Shown here: positions 1 through 7,318 of the stretch, in pieces
Layout of the letters: the number at the start of each line of letters is the position of its first letter
Position numbering within the stretch: the first letter of the stretch is position 1
Source: an uncultured Candidatus Saccharibacteria bacterium
Lineage (GTDB): Bacteria > Patescibacteriota > Saccharimonadia > Saccharimonadales > Saccharimonadaceae
NCBI GenBank assembly: GCA_938046775.1
Contig: CALIXB010000024.1
Coordinates: forward strand, 1 to 63,311
DNA: 63,311 nucleotides
Reading direction: 5' to 3'
The notes under the pieces: model-generated
Seen by the model: only the letters and a program-made list of their open reading frames with translations
Told to the model about the DNA's origin: nothing
Databases searched by the model: none
Translations under genes and position numbers: made by a program

Positions 1-2
1 AA

Positions 3-773
3 TGGAACAAAGATATTATTGAGCGCGTTATTACTATTCTATACAGCAAGGCGGACGCGGTTATCGCATTATCGCGTAAAAGCCGTGACCAATTACAATC
101 TTGGCAAACGGAAGATTATAGCTATGATATCACTTTGATGCCAAATGGCGTCAATGCTCTGCCGAAGCCAAAGTCTGAGCGAATAAAAGAGTTTCGAGAA
201 CAATGGGGTTTGAGAGAAAAAGATGAGGTCTTTGGCTTCGTTGGGCGCTTAGGTGAAGAGAAAAACCTACCAATTCTCATTGAAGCATTTGATAAGTTTA
301 TTGCCTCAACTAGGCTGAAGTCGAAGTTGCTGTTTGTCGGTGATTTTGAATATCGTCAAAAATTGGAAGAGATGGCTGCTGAAACAGATTTTGCAGATAG
401 GATTATATTTACTGGTGCTATGCCGCGTGAAGACTTGGGCGTGGCGTATAGTGTGATGAATGTATTCACATTCCCTTCGTTAAAGGACACGCAAGGCTGG
501 GTTCTTCATGAAGCGGCTCATGCTGGTAAGCCAATTGTAATTATCGACAAAGAGGTTTCAGAGGTAGTTAAAGACGGGGTTAATGGTTATTTCGCGGAAG
601 ACACTCCAGAAAGTGTAGCTGAGAAGGTGATTTCAATTCTAAAGAGTCCGAAAAAGCAGGCAGAGTTTAGTGTTGAGAGTAAAAAGCTTGCTGGCAAATT
701 TACTGAACGTAGTCAGGTCAAGAAGCTGGAGAAGCTTTATAAAAATTTGATTGAAATACGGGAAAATCAGTAA
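3..773 (+). CDS. Glycosyltransferase family 4, 5'-partial
   Basis: C-terminal part of a GT-B fold sugar transferase that uses a nucleotide-sugar donor, probably for cell-surface glycan or glycolipid synthesis. The frame is open without a stop from the window edge, so the gene begins upstream; the internal ATG at 135 is not the true start. Visible GT4 features are a PNGVN motif at the interdomain linker, the GFVGRLGEEKNL strand-loop that opens the donor domain, and a late segment with HEAAHAGKPIV followed by a VVKDGVNGYF loop, matching the family's E-x7-E type donor-binding region. It ends 6 nt before the convergent smpB stop. The acceptor cannot be inferred. Confidence 0.85.
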   Translation, partial: WNKDIIERVITILYSKADAVIALSRKSRDQLQSWQTEDYSYDITLMPNGVNALPKPKSERIKEFREQWGLREKDEVFGFVGRLGEEKNLPILIEAFDKFIASTRLKSKLLFVGDFEYRQKLEEMAAETDFADRIIFTGAMPREDLGVAYSVMNVFTFPSLKDTQGWVLHEAAHAGKPIVIIDKEVSEVVKDGVNGYFAEDTPESVAEKVISILKSPKKQAEFSVESKKLAGKFTERSQVKKLEKLYKNLIEIRENQ

Positions 774-779
774 CAGATT

Positions 780-1256
780 TTATCTATTGGAGATTAGTCG
801 CCTAGTCTCTCTGTCTTGATCGCGACGCTTGATAGTTTCGCGTTTGTCGTAGGTTTTTTTACCTCTAGCTAGAGCAATAACCACTTTGATAAATTTTCCA
901 TTAGTCAACAATTTGGTCGGCACAATAGTCATGCCTTGCTTTTTGGCGTCTGTAAAATGGGCAAGTTGTTTTTTGCTGACCAATAATTTTCGTGCCGAAG
1001 TGTCGACCGATCGGGTGTTTGCTTCTCCGCGGACGTTTAGCTGTAACGAAAAACTAGCGTTATTTAGCCATAGCTCGTTATTTTTTAAACTGACGAAAGC
1101 GCCCTTCAACTGAACATGCCCTTCCCTGGCGGCGCGCACCTCCAGCCCCGTCAAAACCAGACCAGCAATAATTTCTTCGCCCAACTCATAGTCAAACCGA
1201 GCTCGTCGGTTAATGACGGCCTGGGTGTTGGGTTTTTTAGTTTTTGGCTTTGGCAT
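780..1256 (-). CDS. smpB: SsrA-binding protein SmpB
   Basis: Small beta-barrel RNA-binding protein that carries tmRNA to stalled ribosomes for trans-translation. The 158 aa length is typical. It shows the conserved core: N-RRARFDYEL near the start, AGLVLTGLEVRAAREG (the usual GLVL-G-EVKS-R region), the ELWLNNASF segment, KLLVSKKQL, and the basic C-terminal tail KKTYDKRETIKRRDQDRE that lines the mRNA channel. The start at 1256 is favoured by a TATAAT box 6 nt upstream and no Shine-Dalgarno, implying a leaderless message. A canonical tmRNA gene was not recognised in this window. Confidence 0.95.
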   Translation of the reverse strand: MPKPKTKKPNTQAVINRRARFDYELGEEIIAGLVLTGLEVRAAREGHVQLKGAFVSLKNNELWLNNASFSLQLNVRGEANTRSVDTSARKLLVSKKQLAHFTDAKKQGMTIVPTKLLTNGKFIKVVIALARGKKTYDKRETIKRRDQDRETRRLISNR

Positions 1257-1262
1257 GGGTAT

Positions 1263-1268
1263 ATTATA
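1263..1268 (-). promoter_or_regulatory. -10 box of smpB (leaderless type)
   Basis: TATAAT on the minus strand, separated by 6 nt from the smpB ATG, so transcription should begin at or next to the A of the start codon. Confidence 0.6.
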
Positions 1269-1391
1269 GCAGGTTTAACGACCTGGAGAGATAGAGTTTA
1301 TATTATGCCATAAGCATGTTAAAAATACAATATATAACCCTTGAAAAGAGTGTGTCATTTTTGTCATACTGGATGAATGCGTGGAGAAAAA

Positions 1392-2543
1392 ATGTCTGGC
1401 CGCGAAGGCTTATTACTTAATGGCGAGCAAGATCAAGTTCCTCTTTGTAAAATTGTGCAACTATCTCAAATTCGTGGCGACAGGAATAAAGTAACAACCG
1501 CCCTGAAGGACAGTATTCTGCAGGAAGGGCTGCTCTATCCACCAATTGTGGCTAGCGTTACTCCTGCTTTACTGGAGGAGTATATCGACTTTACTAATCG
1601 TACGTGGGGCGGTGATGCGAAGTTTGATAACTTTACTGATAGGCTGCGCCCAGATGGCAATTACTATCTTATGGTAGCTGGACATACCAGATGTGCAGCT
1701 GTCGAGGAGCTCATCAACGAAGGTGCGCTTCCTGCTAATATTGAAATGCCGGTTAAGGTGGTAAAAATGGGTTCAGTAATGGATATTGTCTCAGTTCAGC
1801 GGGCCGACAATTTGCACAGCGCACCTCCGAAAGAGCGTGAAGCTATGGCTATTGTAGAGCTGTACGTTTGGGGTTTGGAGAATGGTAGTTGGAGTAATAA
1901 AAAAGAATTTCTCAATAGCCAGTCCAGTCAAAACATTAATATTACAAGAGGCACACTACGTGATGCTTTACATTACGCTAATCTGCCATCAAGAATTCGG
2001 AATTTCATTTTAGGCGGTGCAATTAAGTATTCCGTGGGGGTCGAGATGGGTGCTGGCGTCCCTATTATGCTGGACTTTTTTGCTTATAAAATGGGCTTTT
2101 CTGAGTTTGATGATTCGGCGATAAACGAAGAATCCAAAAGACAAATTGAGTTGGCTACTGAAGTCTGCTTGGATAGGCTGTGTATTGAAATAGTTAGTGG
2201 CAATCGGAGTACAGGAAAGAACAGAAGTATTTTGGAGTCTAGGGTTCTCATTAGGAATGAGCTTGAGAGAATGAAAGGTGTGATGGTGCCGGTGTCAGAC
2301 GAGCCGCTATTTACCTTGCGAGAGCCGCCATCGCAGATTGTTGATAGTGAAATTAGAAATCTTCGTCAAGCACTTAATGATATGACTGTAAGGCATGCTA
2401 GCGGTTTATTATCGGATATGATTAAGGGTCAAGAGGGGTTGCTGGGTAGCGATGAAGTGGATAGCTTATTAGAGAAACTTAAGTCCGCAGAAAACTATGA
2501 GTATCAGAGTTTGGGCGGAATAGCCTTATCTGCAAGTATCTAA
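1392..2543 (+). CDS. ParB/Srx-like domain protein of unknown role
   Basis: About 383 aa. The N-terminal ~150 residues resemble a ParB/sulfiredoxin-fold domain: a short specificity-like stretch with ILQEGLLYPPIV, a strand ending in VAGHTRCAAVEEL (the GxxRxxA ParB box 2 type motif) and VQRADNLHSAPPKEREAMA, similar to the ENxxR-x5-E region. A helical, possibly DNA-binding, middle follows (TRGTLRDALHYANLPSRIRNFI resembles the ParB helix-turn-helix area). No parA lies beside it, so chromosome partition is not supported; it could be an orphan CTP-dependent or regulatory protein. The start at 1392 was chosen over an ATG 15 nt upstream because GGAG lies 5 nt before it. Confidence 0.6.
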   Translation: MSGREGLLLNGEQDQVPLCKIVQLSQIRGDRNKVTTALKDSILQEGLLYPPIVASVTPALLEEYIDFTNRTWGGDAKFDNFTDRLRPDGNYYLMVAGHTRCAAVEELINEGALPANIEMPVKVVKMGSVMDIVSVQRADNLHSAPPKEREAMAIVELYVWGLENGSWSNKKEFLNSQSSQNINITRGTLRDALHYANLPSRIRNFILGGAIKYSVGVEMGAGVPIMLDFFAYKMGFSEFDDSAINEESKRQIELATEVCLDRLCIEIVSGNRSTGKNRSILESRVLIRNELERMKGVMVPVSDEPLFTLREPPSQIVDSEIRNLRQALNDMTVRHASGLLSDMIKGQEGLLGSDEVDSLLEKLKSAENYEYQSLGGIALSASI

Positions 2544-2564
2544 TACTTCTCCCCCCACCTTTGC

Positions 2565-2570
2565 TATAAT
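2565..2570 (+). promoter_or_regulatory. -10 box of the ABC-F gene (leaderless type)
   Basis: Perfect TATAAT, 7 nt before the ATG at 2578, with no Shine-Dalgarno in between. Confidence 0.6.
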
Positions 2571-2577
2571 AAGTCGG

Positions 2578-4362
2578 ATGATAGCCGATATTCACATCAC
2601 CGAGAAGAGTTTTGGCGACAAGACGTTGATGCGCGACGTCAAGTTTAGCGTGGATGACGGCGAGAAAATTGGCGTGGTCGGCCGCAATGGCGTCGGCAAG
2701 TCGACGTTGTTTGGTGTCTTGGCAGGCACGGACAGTGATTATACTGGCGAGGTGATTTTTCGGCGCGGCATCACGGTGGCTAGTACGGCGCAGGAGCATC
2801 ATGGTTTGGGCGATCAGACGGTGCTGAGCTACATCTTGGCGGGGTTGCCCGAATATGCGAGCTTAAAGAAAATTATTGATGAATATCCCGAGATTATGGG
2901 CGATAATATGCGCAAAATTGAGGAGTACACGCAGGCGCTGGAGCGATTTGACCAGAAAGGGTTTTATCAGATTGAGGAGAAGATTGCCCGAGAGCTCGAT
3001 AATTTTCAGCTGAGCGGGTGCGGCGAGCGGCCGCTTGGTTCCCTTTCGGGCGGTCAGAAGCGGCTGGTGGAGATTGTGAAGATTATGCATGCGGGGGCAC
3101 ATTTGGCGCTGATCGACGAGCCGACTAATCACATGGATTACGTGGCCAAGCAGCAGTTTATCGACTGGATGAGTTCGCAGCCGCGCCAGGCCATGTTGAT
3201 CATCACGCATGACCGCGATGTACTGGGTCGGGTGGATCGAATTGTCGAACTTAAAGACGGCCAAGCGGTCAGCTACCGCGGTAATTATGATGCTTACCTC
3301 AAGCAAAACGCTCAGGCGACAGCGGCGGGCATGAATAATTTTGAGCAAGTTGAGAAGCGGATGACCAACCTTCGGCAAAAGGTGCTGGATTATCAGCGGC
3401 TGAAGGAAAAGTCGCGAAACCCCAGCACCATCCAAAAGTTCAAGCGGCTGGAAAATGAGGTGCGGGCCGAGCTGGCGGAATTATCAGAGATGGACAAGCC
3501 GACGTTTTGGATTGATAAGGAGTCGGCTGGGCAGCTTGATTATAAGTCGGCTGAGCGCTACGGCAAGTTCAAGGCGCGTAATATTCGGCTATCAATGAAG
3601 GACGCGGCCAGTCGTAGCCAGCATGTGCTGGTGCGAGTTGAGGATGCGGCGGTTGGTGTTGGCGAGCGGATATTATTTGAGGGGGTGAATATTGATCTGC
3701 GTGAGGGTGAGGCGATGGAGCTGCGCGGCCGTAATGGTGCCGGCAAGACGACGCTGATTCGGATGTTGTTGAATAGTAGGGCGGCAGCTACTCCACCATC
3801 CTCTGCCAGAGAACACTCTTCGCTCAAATCTCCACCGGAGATTTTTCGCGAGCGTTCGGCTGAAACGTCCGTTACTCACGAACGTTTCACAGTCTCTGGT
3901 GTAGGAGGTGTCGCACCTGCCGCTCCCATCCTTTACTCCGGCAACCTCTTCCTTGACCCACAGGTGCGGGTGGGCGTGTATGAGCAAGAAATTGATGAGC
4001 GGTATTTGGCGGATCCGCTGGAGGTGGCGATCGAGAAATTATATCTGAGCCGTGACCTGCCAATTTCTGATACAAAAATTCGCCAACTACTGGCTGACTA
4101 TTTGTTCACCGAAGCCGATCGGATGACGCCACTGGCGCACCTGTCGGGTGGTCAAAAAGCCCGCTTTCAGATTATTGCCATGCTGGCAAATGACCCGCAG
4201 CTGCTAATATTGGATGAGCCGACCAACCACCTTGACCTGCCAAGCATTGAGGAGCTGGAGACGGCGCTGGCGAAATATTCTGGCGCCATCCTCTACGTTA
4301 GCCACGACAATTATTTCCGCCAAGAAATCGGCGGCGAGGTCGTGCAGATTGGCGGAGAATAA
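2578..4362 (+). CDS. ABC-F family ATPase with an in-frame insertion
   Basis: Soluble twin-ATPase protein of the ABC-F (EttA/Uup/resistance) type that acts on the ribosome rather than in a membrane. Domain 1 has Walker A GRNGVGKST (about residue 38), an LGSLSGGQKR signature and LIDEPTNHMD; a charged linker follows, then domain 2 has GRNGAGKTT (about residue 387), HLSGGQKARF and LILDEPTNHLDLPS. The protein is 594 aa, longer than usual, because residues ~401-455 (nt ~3778-3942) interrupt domain 2 right after the Walker A helix with low-complexity sequence encoded by a palindrome-rich DNA segment. The frame remains open. Which ribosomal role it has cannot be told. Confidence 0.9.
   Translation: MIADIHITEKSFGDKTLMRDVKFSVDDGEKIGVVGRNGVGKSTLFGVLAGTDSDYTGEVIFRRGITVASTAQEHHGLGDQTVLSYILAGLPEYASLKKIIDEYPEIMGDNMRKIEEYTQALERFDQKGFYQIEEKIARELDNFQLSGCGERPLGSLSGGQKRLVEIVKIMHAGAHLALIDEPTNHMDYVAKQQFIDWMSSQPRQAMLIITHDRDVLGRVDRIVELKDGQAVSYRGNYDAYLKQNAQATAAGMNNFEQVEKRMTNLRQKVLDYQRLKEKSRNPSTIQKFKRLENEVRAELAELSEMDKPTFWIDKESAGQLDYKSAERYGKFKARNIRLSMKDAASRSQHVLVRVEDAAVGVGERILFEGVNIDLREGEAMELRGRNGAGKTTLIRMLLNSRAAATPPSSAREHSSLKSPPEIFRERSAETSVTHERFTVSGVGGVAPAAPILYSGNLFLDPQVRVGVYEQEIDERYLADPLEVAIEKLYLSRDLPISDTKIRQLLADYLFTEADRMTPLAHLSGGQKARFQIIAMLANDPQLLILDEPTNHLDLPSIEELETALAKYSGAILYVSHDNYFRQEIGGEVVQIGGE
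3783..3921 (+). repeat. Palindromic element inserted in frame in the ABC-F gene
   Basis: A nested inverted-repeat structure inside coding sequence. Outer arms GGCAG (3783) and CTGCC (ends 3921); CCAGAGA (3806-3812) pairs with TCTCTGG (3893-3899). Two inner hairpins: AAATCTCC-acc-GGAGATTT (3826-3844), extended by GCTC/GAGC, and an 11-bp stem with one mismatch at 3862-3872/3878-3888. It encodes about 50-55 residues with no match to ABC-F architecture. Confidence 0.6.
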
Positions 4363-4365
4363 AAA

Positions 4366-4387
4366 TCCCGCCACTGCTCAGGCGGGA
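4366..4387 (-). terminator. Rho-independent terminator after the glutaredoxin gene
   Basis: TCCCGCC/GGCGGGA stem with an 8-nt loop followed on the minus strand by TTTTTA. It sits directly after the convergent ABC-F stop. Confidence 0.75.
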
Positions 4388-4411
4388 TAATTCGTATTCA
4401 GACGCTTATTT

Positions 4412-4699
4412 TTAATCAGCCAATAAGCCGTTCTTACGCAGCAAGTCTTGCAGCTTTGGTCGGTCAAAACCAAGCACTAATTCCCCGTTAATGTCGGTAA
4501 CCGGCACGCCTTGGAAATTGCCGCCGTTTTTATTTAGCAATTCTTCCTTGGCGCTAGGATCGGCCTCAATGTCTTTAGAAACAAAATCAATACCCAACTT
4601 TTTCAGCCATTCCATTTCCGTGTGGCAAAACGCACACCAGCTGGTACTATATACAACAACTTTTGTGTCTTGGTGGTTGTTCGTCGTGTCTTCGCTCAT
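4412..4699 (-). CDS. Glutaredoxin-like thiol-disulfide protein
   Basis: Thioredoxin-fold redox protein of 95 aa. After a short N-terminal extension it has the beta strand VVVYST, the active-site CAFC (a dithiol CxxC glutaredoxin/NrdH type), helix EMEWLKKLGI, the cis-proline region GVPVTDI, and the C-terminal GFDRPKLQDLL helix. Such proteins reduce disulfides or supply electrons to reductases; the partner is not evident. GGGGAG lies 6-8 nt before the ATG, and a TATAAT box about 35 nt upstream suggests a short conventional leader. It forms a monocistronic unit closed by the terminator downstream. Confidence 0.85.
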   Translation of the reverse strand: MSEDTTNNHQDTKVVVYSTSWCAFCHTEMEWLKKLGIDFVSKDIEADPSAKEELLNKNGGNFQGVPVTDINGELVLGFDRPKLQDLLRKNGLLAD

Positions 4700-4750
4700 A
4701 TACTCCCCTGTTTAATAACAATCTCAATTATAGCATATTGGCTACGCTTA

Positions 4751-4972
4751 TTAAGAATTCTTAGAAGTCAGGTGCCAGCCTTTGCACCATTCGCAGCGAT
4801 ATACATCAATGGATAAATTCGGGTTGACTAGTTCTTGGGTGTCTGCGGCTTGGCGTGCTTTTACTTCTGTCGAGAAGTGTCGCTTTTTCTGACAATTAGC
4901 CAGACCAGTAATTGACATCAATGATGTTTTCTGTGATTTTTGACTATTTTTTGGATAATTTCGCCGAGGCAT
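4751..4972 (-). CDS. Small conserved protein with YRCEWCKGWHLTS motif
   Basis: A 73 aa protein, basic at the N terminus, with one cysteine in the middle (ANCQKKRHFST) and a C-terminal CEWCKGWHLTS. The arrangement C-x-KKRHFSTEVKARQAA...YRCEWCKGWHLTS is like a family of small proteins common in actinobacterial and phage genomes that ends in Y-x-C-x2-C-x-GWHLTS; the cysteines and histidine could hold a zinc ion. Function is unknown. It lies divergent from the ATP synthase operon. Confidence 0.6.
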   Translation of the reverse strand: MPRRNYPKNSQKSQKTSLMSITGLANCQKKRHFSTEVKARQAADTQELVNPNLSIDVYRCEWCKGWHLTSKNS

Positions 4973-5014
4973 CTTGCAAAATAGTATAACAGATTGATAT
5001 AGTGATAAGTAATT

Positions 5015-5272
5015 ATGAAGGAAACTGATGCTTCTGCTAGTAAAACAGACGACTTTAATGCGGCAACGCTTTTGACTAAGACGATGATTAGTACGACATG
5101 GCGGATGTTTTTGCCGACAGTTGGTTTAACTTTGTTGGGATTGTGGCTGGATGACAGAACTGGACTAAAGCCTAAGTTGACGCTTATGGGAATTGTCATT
5201 GGCGTGATTATTGCGGCTGTTCTGGTATTTTTGCAAATTGCTAAGATTAAGCGACAGGAGTCGAAGAAATGA
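5015..5272 (+). CDS. AtpI/AtpZ-like ATP synthase accessory membrane protein
   Basis: An 85 aa protein with two hydrophobic helices (about residues 30-50 and 57-76) separated by a short loop WLDDRTGLKPKLT, the usual layout of the AtpI/AtpZ/AtpQ accessory family, which helps c-ring assembly or Mg2+ delivery in other bacteria. It is first in the atp operon and its stop overlaps the atpB start (ATGA-type overlap at 5269-5272), so translation is probably coupled. Assignment is from size, topology and position. Confidence 0.75.
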   Translation: MKETDASASKTDDFNAATLLTKTMISTTWRMFLPTVGLTLLGLWLDDRTGLKPKLTLMGIVIGVIIAAVLVFLQIAKIKRQESKK

Positions 5273-6105
5273 TTAACTACATAGCAAGTGCTGGTCCGCA
5301 CATTTCGGTAAAAGTTGACGAAGTTTTTAATATAGCTGGCGTATCAATAACTAATTCGCATCTGGTCGGTATCTTAGGTTTGGTAGCGTTAGTGTGGCTA
5401 ATGTTTAGGACGCGAGCAGCAGTTTTAGGAAAAAAGAAGCATAATTTCGCAACCATGTTGGCTCAGTGGACTTTTGACGGACTATATAATACTGTTCACC
5501 AGGTTATCCCCGACGAGAAGTGGGCGCGTAAAGTAGCGCCGCTGTGCATTACCCTGTTCTTCTTTATTGTCGCGCAGTACTGGCTGGGACTTTTGCCGAT
5601 TGTTGGTCCAATTACCATCGGTGAGCATCATACTCCCCTGTTCCGCGGTGGCGTAGCGGATCTTAATATGACGTTTGGGCTGGCAATTGTGACAATTGTC
5701 GCTGCACAAGTTTATGCCTTTAAATATTTAGGTTTTAAGGGAAATATGGGCCGATATTTTGTTAATCCACTGCGCGACCCGATTATGGCGTTCGTTGGTA
5801 TTTTGGAGTTGGTGGCAGAGTTTTCGCGAATGCTAGGTCTGAGTTTTCGCTTGTTTGGTAACGTTTTGGCTGGCGAAATTCTCTTGGCTATCATTGCTTA
5901 TATGACGCAATTCATGTCACCAGCCGCACTGCAGCCTTTCTATTTCTTCGAGTTATTTATCGGCGGTATTCAGGCGTACATTTTCTTTATGTTGTCAACG
6001 GTGTTTATTTCCCTAGGGCTGGCTCACCACGATTCACACGAGCCACTTGATGATGTTCACTCCTCTGTTGAAGCTAAGAAATTAGTGGCGGCAGAAAGTG
6101 ATTAA
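5269..6105 (+). CDS. atpB: ATP synthase F0 subunit a
   Basis: Membrane stator subunit that forms the two ion half-channels against the c-ring. 278 aa with about six hydrophobic segments. The diagnostic helix is LGLSFRLFGNVLAGE, holding the essential arginine of the SFRLFGN motif, preceded by FVGILELVAEFSRM, as in other bacterial a subunits; the last helix QAYIFFMLSTVFISLGLAHH is also typical. It follows the AtpI-like gene with overlapping codons and precedes atpE by 35 nt. Confidence 0.95.
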   Translation: MINYIASAGPHISVKVDEVFNIAGVSITNSHLVGILGLVALVWLMFRTRAAVLGKKKHNFATMLAQWTFDGLYNTVHQVIPDEKWARKVAPLCITLFFFIVAQYWLGLLPIVGPITIGEHHTPLFRGGVADLNMTFGLAIVTIVAAQVYAFKYLGFKGNMGRYFVNPLRDPIMAFVGILELVAEFSRMLGLSFRLFGNVLAGEILLAIIAYMTQFMSPAALQPFYFFELFIGGIQAYIFFMLSTVFISLGLAHHDSHEPLDDVHSSVEAKKLVAAESD

Positions 6106-6140
6106 ATTAGTTAACAATTAATTAAAGGAGAATATTAAAA

Positions 6141-6353
6141 ATGGAAGCATTATCATTTGCACTTACCTACGCAATCCCAGCTGCATTTGCGGCAATCGGC
6201 GCTGCAATCGTTGGCGCAGCCGCTATGAACGCCGCTGGTCGCAACCCAGAAAAAATCAACGACCTACGCACAATGATGATTTTGGGCATCTCTTTCATCG
6301 ACGCGATTGCTATTATTGGTTTCGTCGCAGCAATCGTCGGCAAAGTTATGTAG
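6141..6353 (+). CDS. atpE: ATP synthase F0 subunit c
   Basis: Proteolipid of the rotor ring, 70 aa, a two-helix hairpin. Helix 1 is rich in Gly/Ala (AIGAAIVGAAAMNAAGRNP) with the polar loop GRNPEK corresponding to the R-Q-P loop that contacts F1. Helix 2 carries Asp54 (SFIDAIAIIGF) as the ion-binding carboxylate, an Asp as in E. coli rather than the more common Glu. No Na+-type ligand set was obvious, so proton coupling is more likely. AAAGGAG lies upstream of the ATG. Confidence 0.95.
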   Translation: MEALSFALTYAIPAAFAAIGAAIVGAAAMNAAGRNPEKINDLRTMMILGISFIDAIAIIGFVAAIVGKVM

Positions 6354-6368
6354 TTTTCGGAGTAAATT

Positions 6369-6911
6369 GTGGAGAGAATATTAACACAATTTGCCAATTC
6401 TGGCGCGTCAGAGAAAGCTGATTTGCTGAGCTCGCTAGGGATTGATTGGACACTTTTAGCACTTCAGACAGTAGCGTTTTTAATTTTGCTTTTCGTGCTG
6501 CGTAAGTTTGTCTATCCGCCGATGATGGAGATGCTTGTTAAGCGCGAGAAAGACCTTAAGGCTGCTGACGCGGCGGCAAAATCAGCCAAAGAAAATGCTG
6601 ATAGAGCCGAAGAGATGACTGCCGAGATGGTGCGAAAAGCCCGAGTTGAAGCTAGTAATATCGTAGCGTCAGCCCGAGAAGAAGCAGCTGAGGTTGTTGA
6701 GGAAGCGGCTAAAAAAGCCACCGCCAAGTCGGAGGCCTTGATTAAAGAAGCTCATAATACAATTGCCCAGGAAGTTAAAAACGCTAAGAAAGAATTGCAT
6801 AATTCAACTCTGGAATTGGTAGCTGAGGCGGCTGGCAAAGTCTTAAACGAGAAGATTGATTCTAAAAAGGATGCAAAGCTAATCTCGACCGCGCTAGAGG
6901 AGGCTGAATAG
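6369..6911 (+). CDS. atpF: ATP synthase F0 subunit b
   Basis: Peripheral stalk subunit of 180 aa. A hydrophobic helix (LLALQTVAFLILLFVLRKFVY, about residues 29-49) is followed by PPMMEMLVKREKDLKAADAAAKSA and a long Ala/Glu/Lys-rich coiled coil that dimerises and reaches up to the delta subunit. The start is a GTG at 6369 with GGAG 6 nt upstream. The last codons abut atpH directly (stop 6909-6911, ATG 6912). Confidence 0.93.
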   Translation: MERILTQFANSGASEKADLLSSLGIDWTLLALQTVAFLILLFVLRKFVYPPMMEMLVKREKDLKAADAAAKSAKENADRAEEMTAEMVRKARVEASNIVASAREEAAEVVEEAAKKATAKSEALIKEAHNTIAQEVKNAKKELHNSTLELVAEAAGKVLNEKIDSKKDAKLISTALEEAE

Positions 6912-7310
6912 ATGCGATTGGTGTCCAGGCGAAAGTTGGCAAAATACGCAGCTGAGCAGATTATGGCTGGCAATGATACGATTATGGAAGAGATTGCTAG
7001 TTTGTTGGTTTATGAAAAACGCCAGCGTGAGATTGAGTTGTTAGTGAGAGATGTTGAAGCAGAATTGGCTGAGCATGGTGAAATCGTGGCGTCAGTTGAA
7101 AGCGCAAGAAAGCTTGATATTGATATAAAGCGGGAGATAGAAAAATATCTGATGTCTGCAGTGGGCGCCAATAATAATAAGTCGAAGGTGACGCTGAAAG
7201 AGTCAATTGATCCAATGCTAATTGGTGGCTTCAAGCTACGGACACCAACCGCAACGCTGGACGCGACAATTGCCAAGAAATTAAACGACTTGCGGGCGAA
7301 GAAAATCTAG
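6912..7310 (+). CDS. atpH: ATP synthase F1 subunit delta, short form
   Basis: The subunit that joins the b stalk to the top of the alpha3beta3 head. At 132 aa it is clearly shorter than the usual ~175 aa: the N-terminal six-helix bundle appears reduced. The C-terminal region is recognisable (VTLKESIDPMLIGGFKLRT, the usual v-DPsLIGG-x-v/i motif, then a final helix ending in KLNDLRAKK). Its identity rests on this motif and its place between atpF and atpA. GGAGG for atpA overlaps its stop region. Confidence 0.88.
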   Translation: MRLVSRRKLAKYAAEQIMAGNDTIMEEIASLLVYEKRQREIELLVRDVEAELAEHGEIVASVESARKLDIDIKREIEKYLMSAVGANNNKSKVTLKESIDPMLIGGFKLRTPTATLDATIAKKLNDLRAKKI

Positions 7311-7318
7311 GAGGAAAA

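Noticed and set aside
3778..3942. Assembly error or frameshift in the ABC-F gene
   Set aside because: The frame is kept on both sides and through the insert, and both nucleotide-binding domains are complete.
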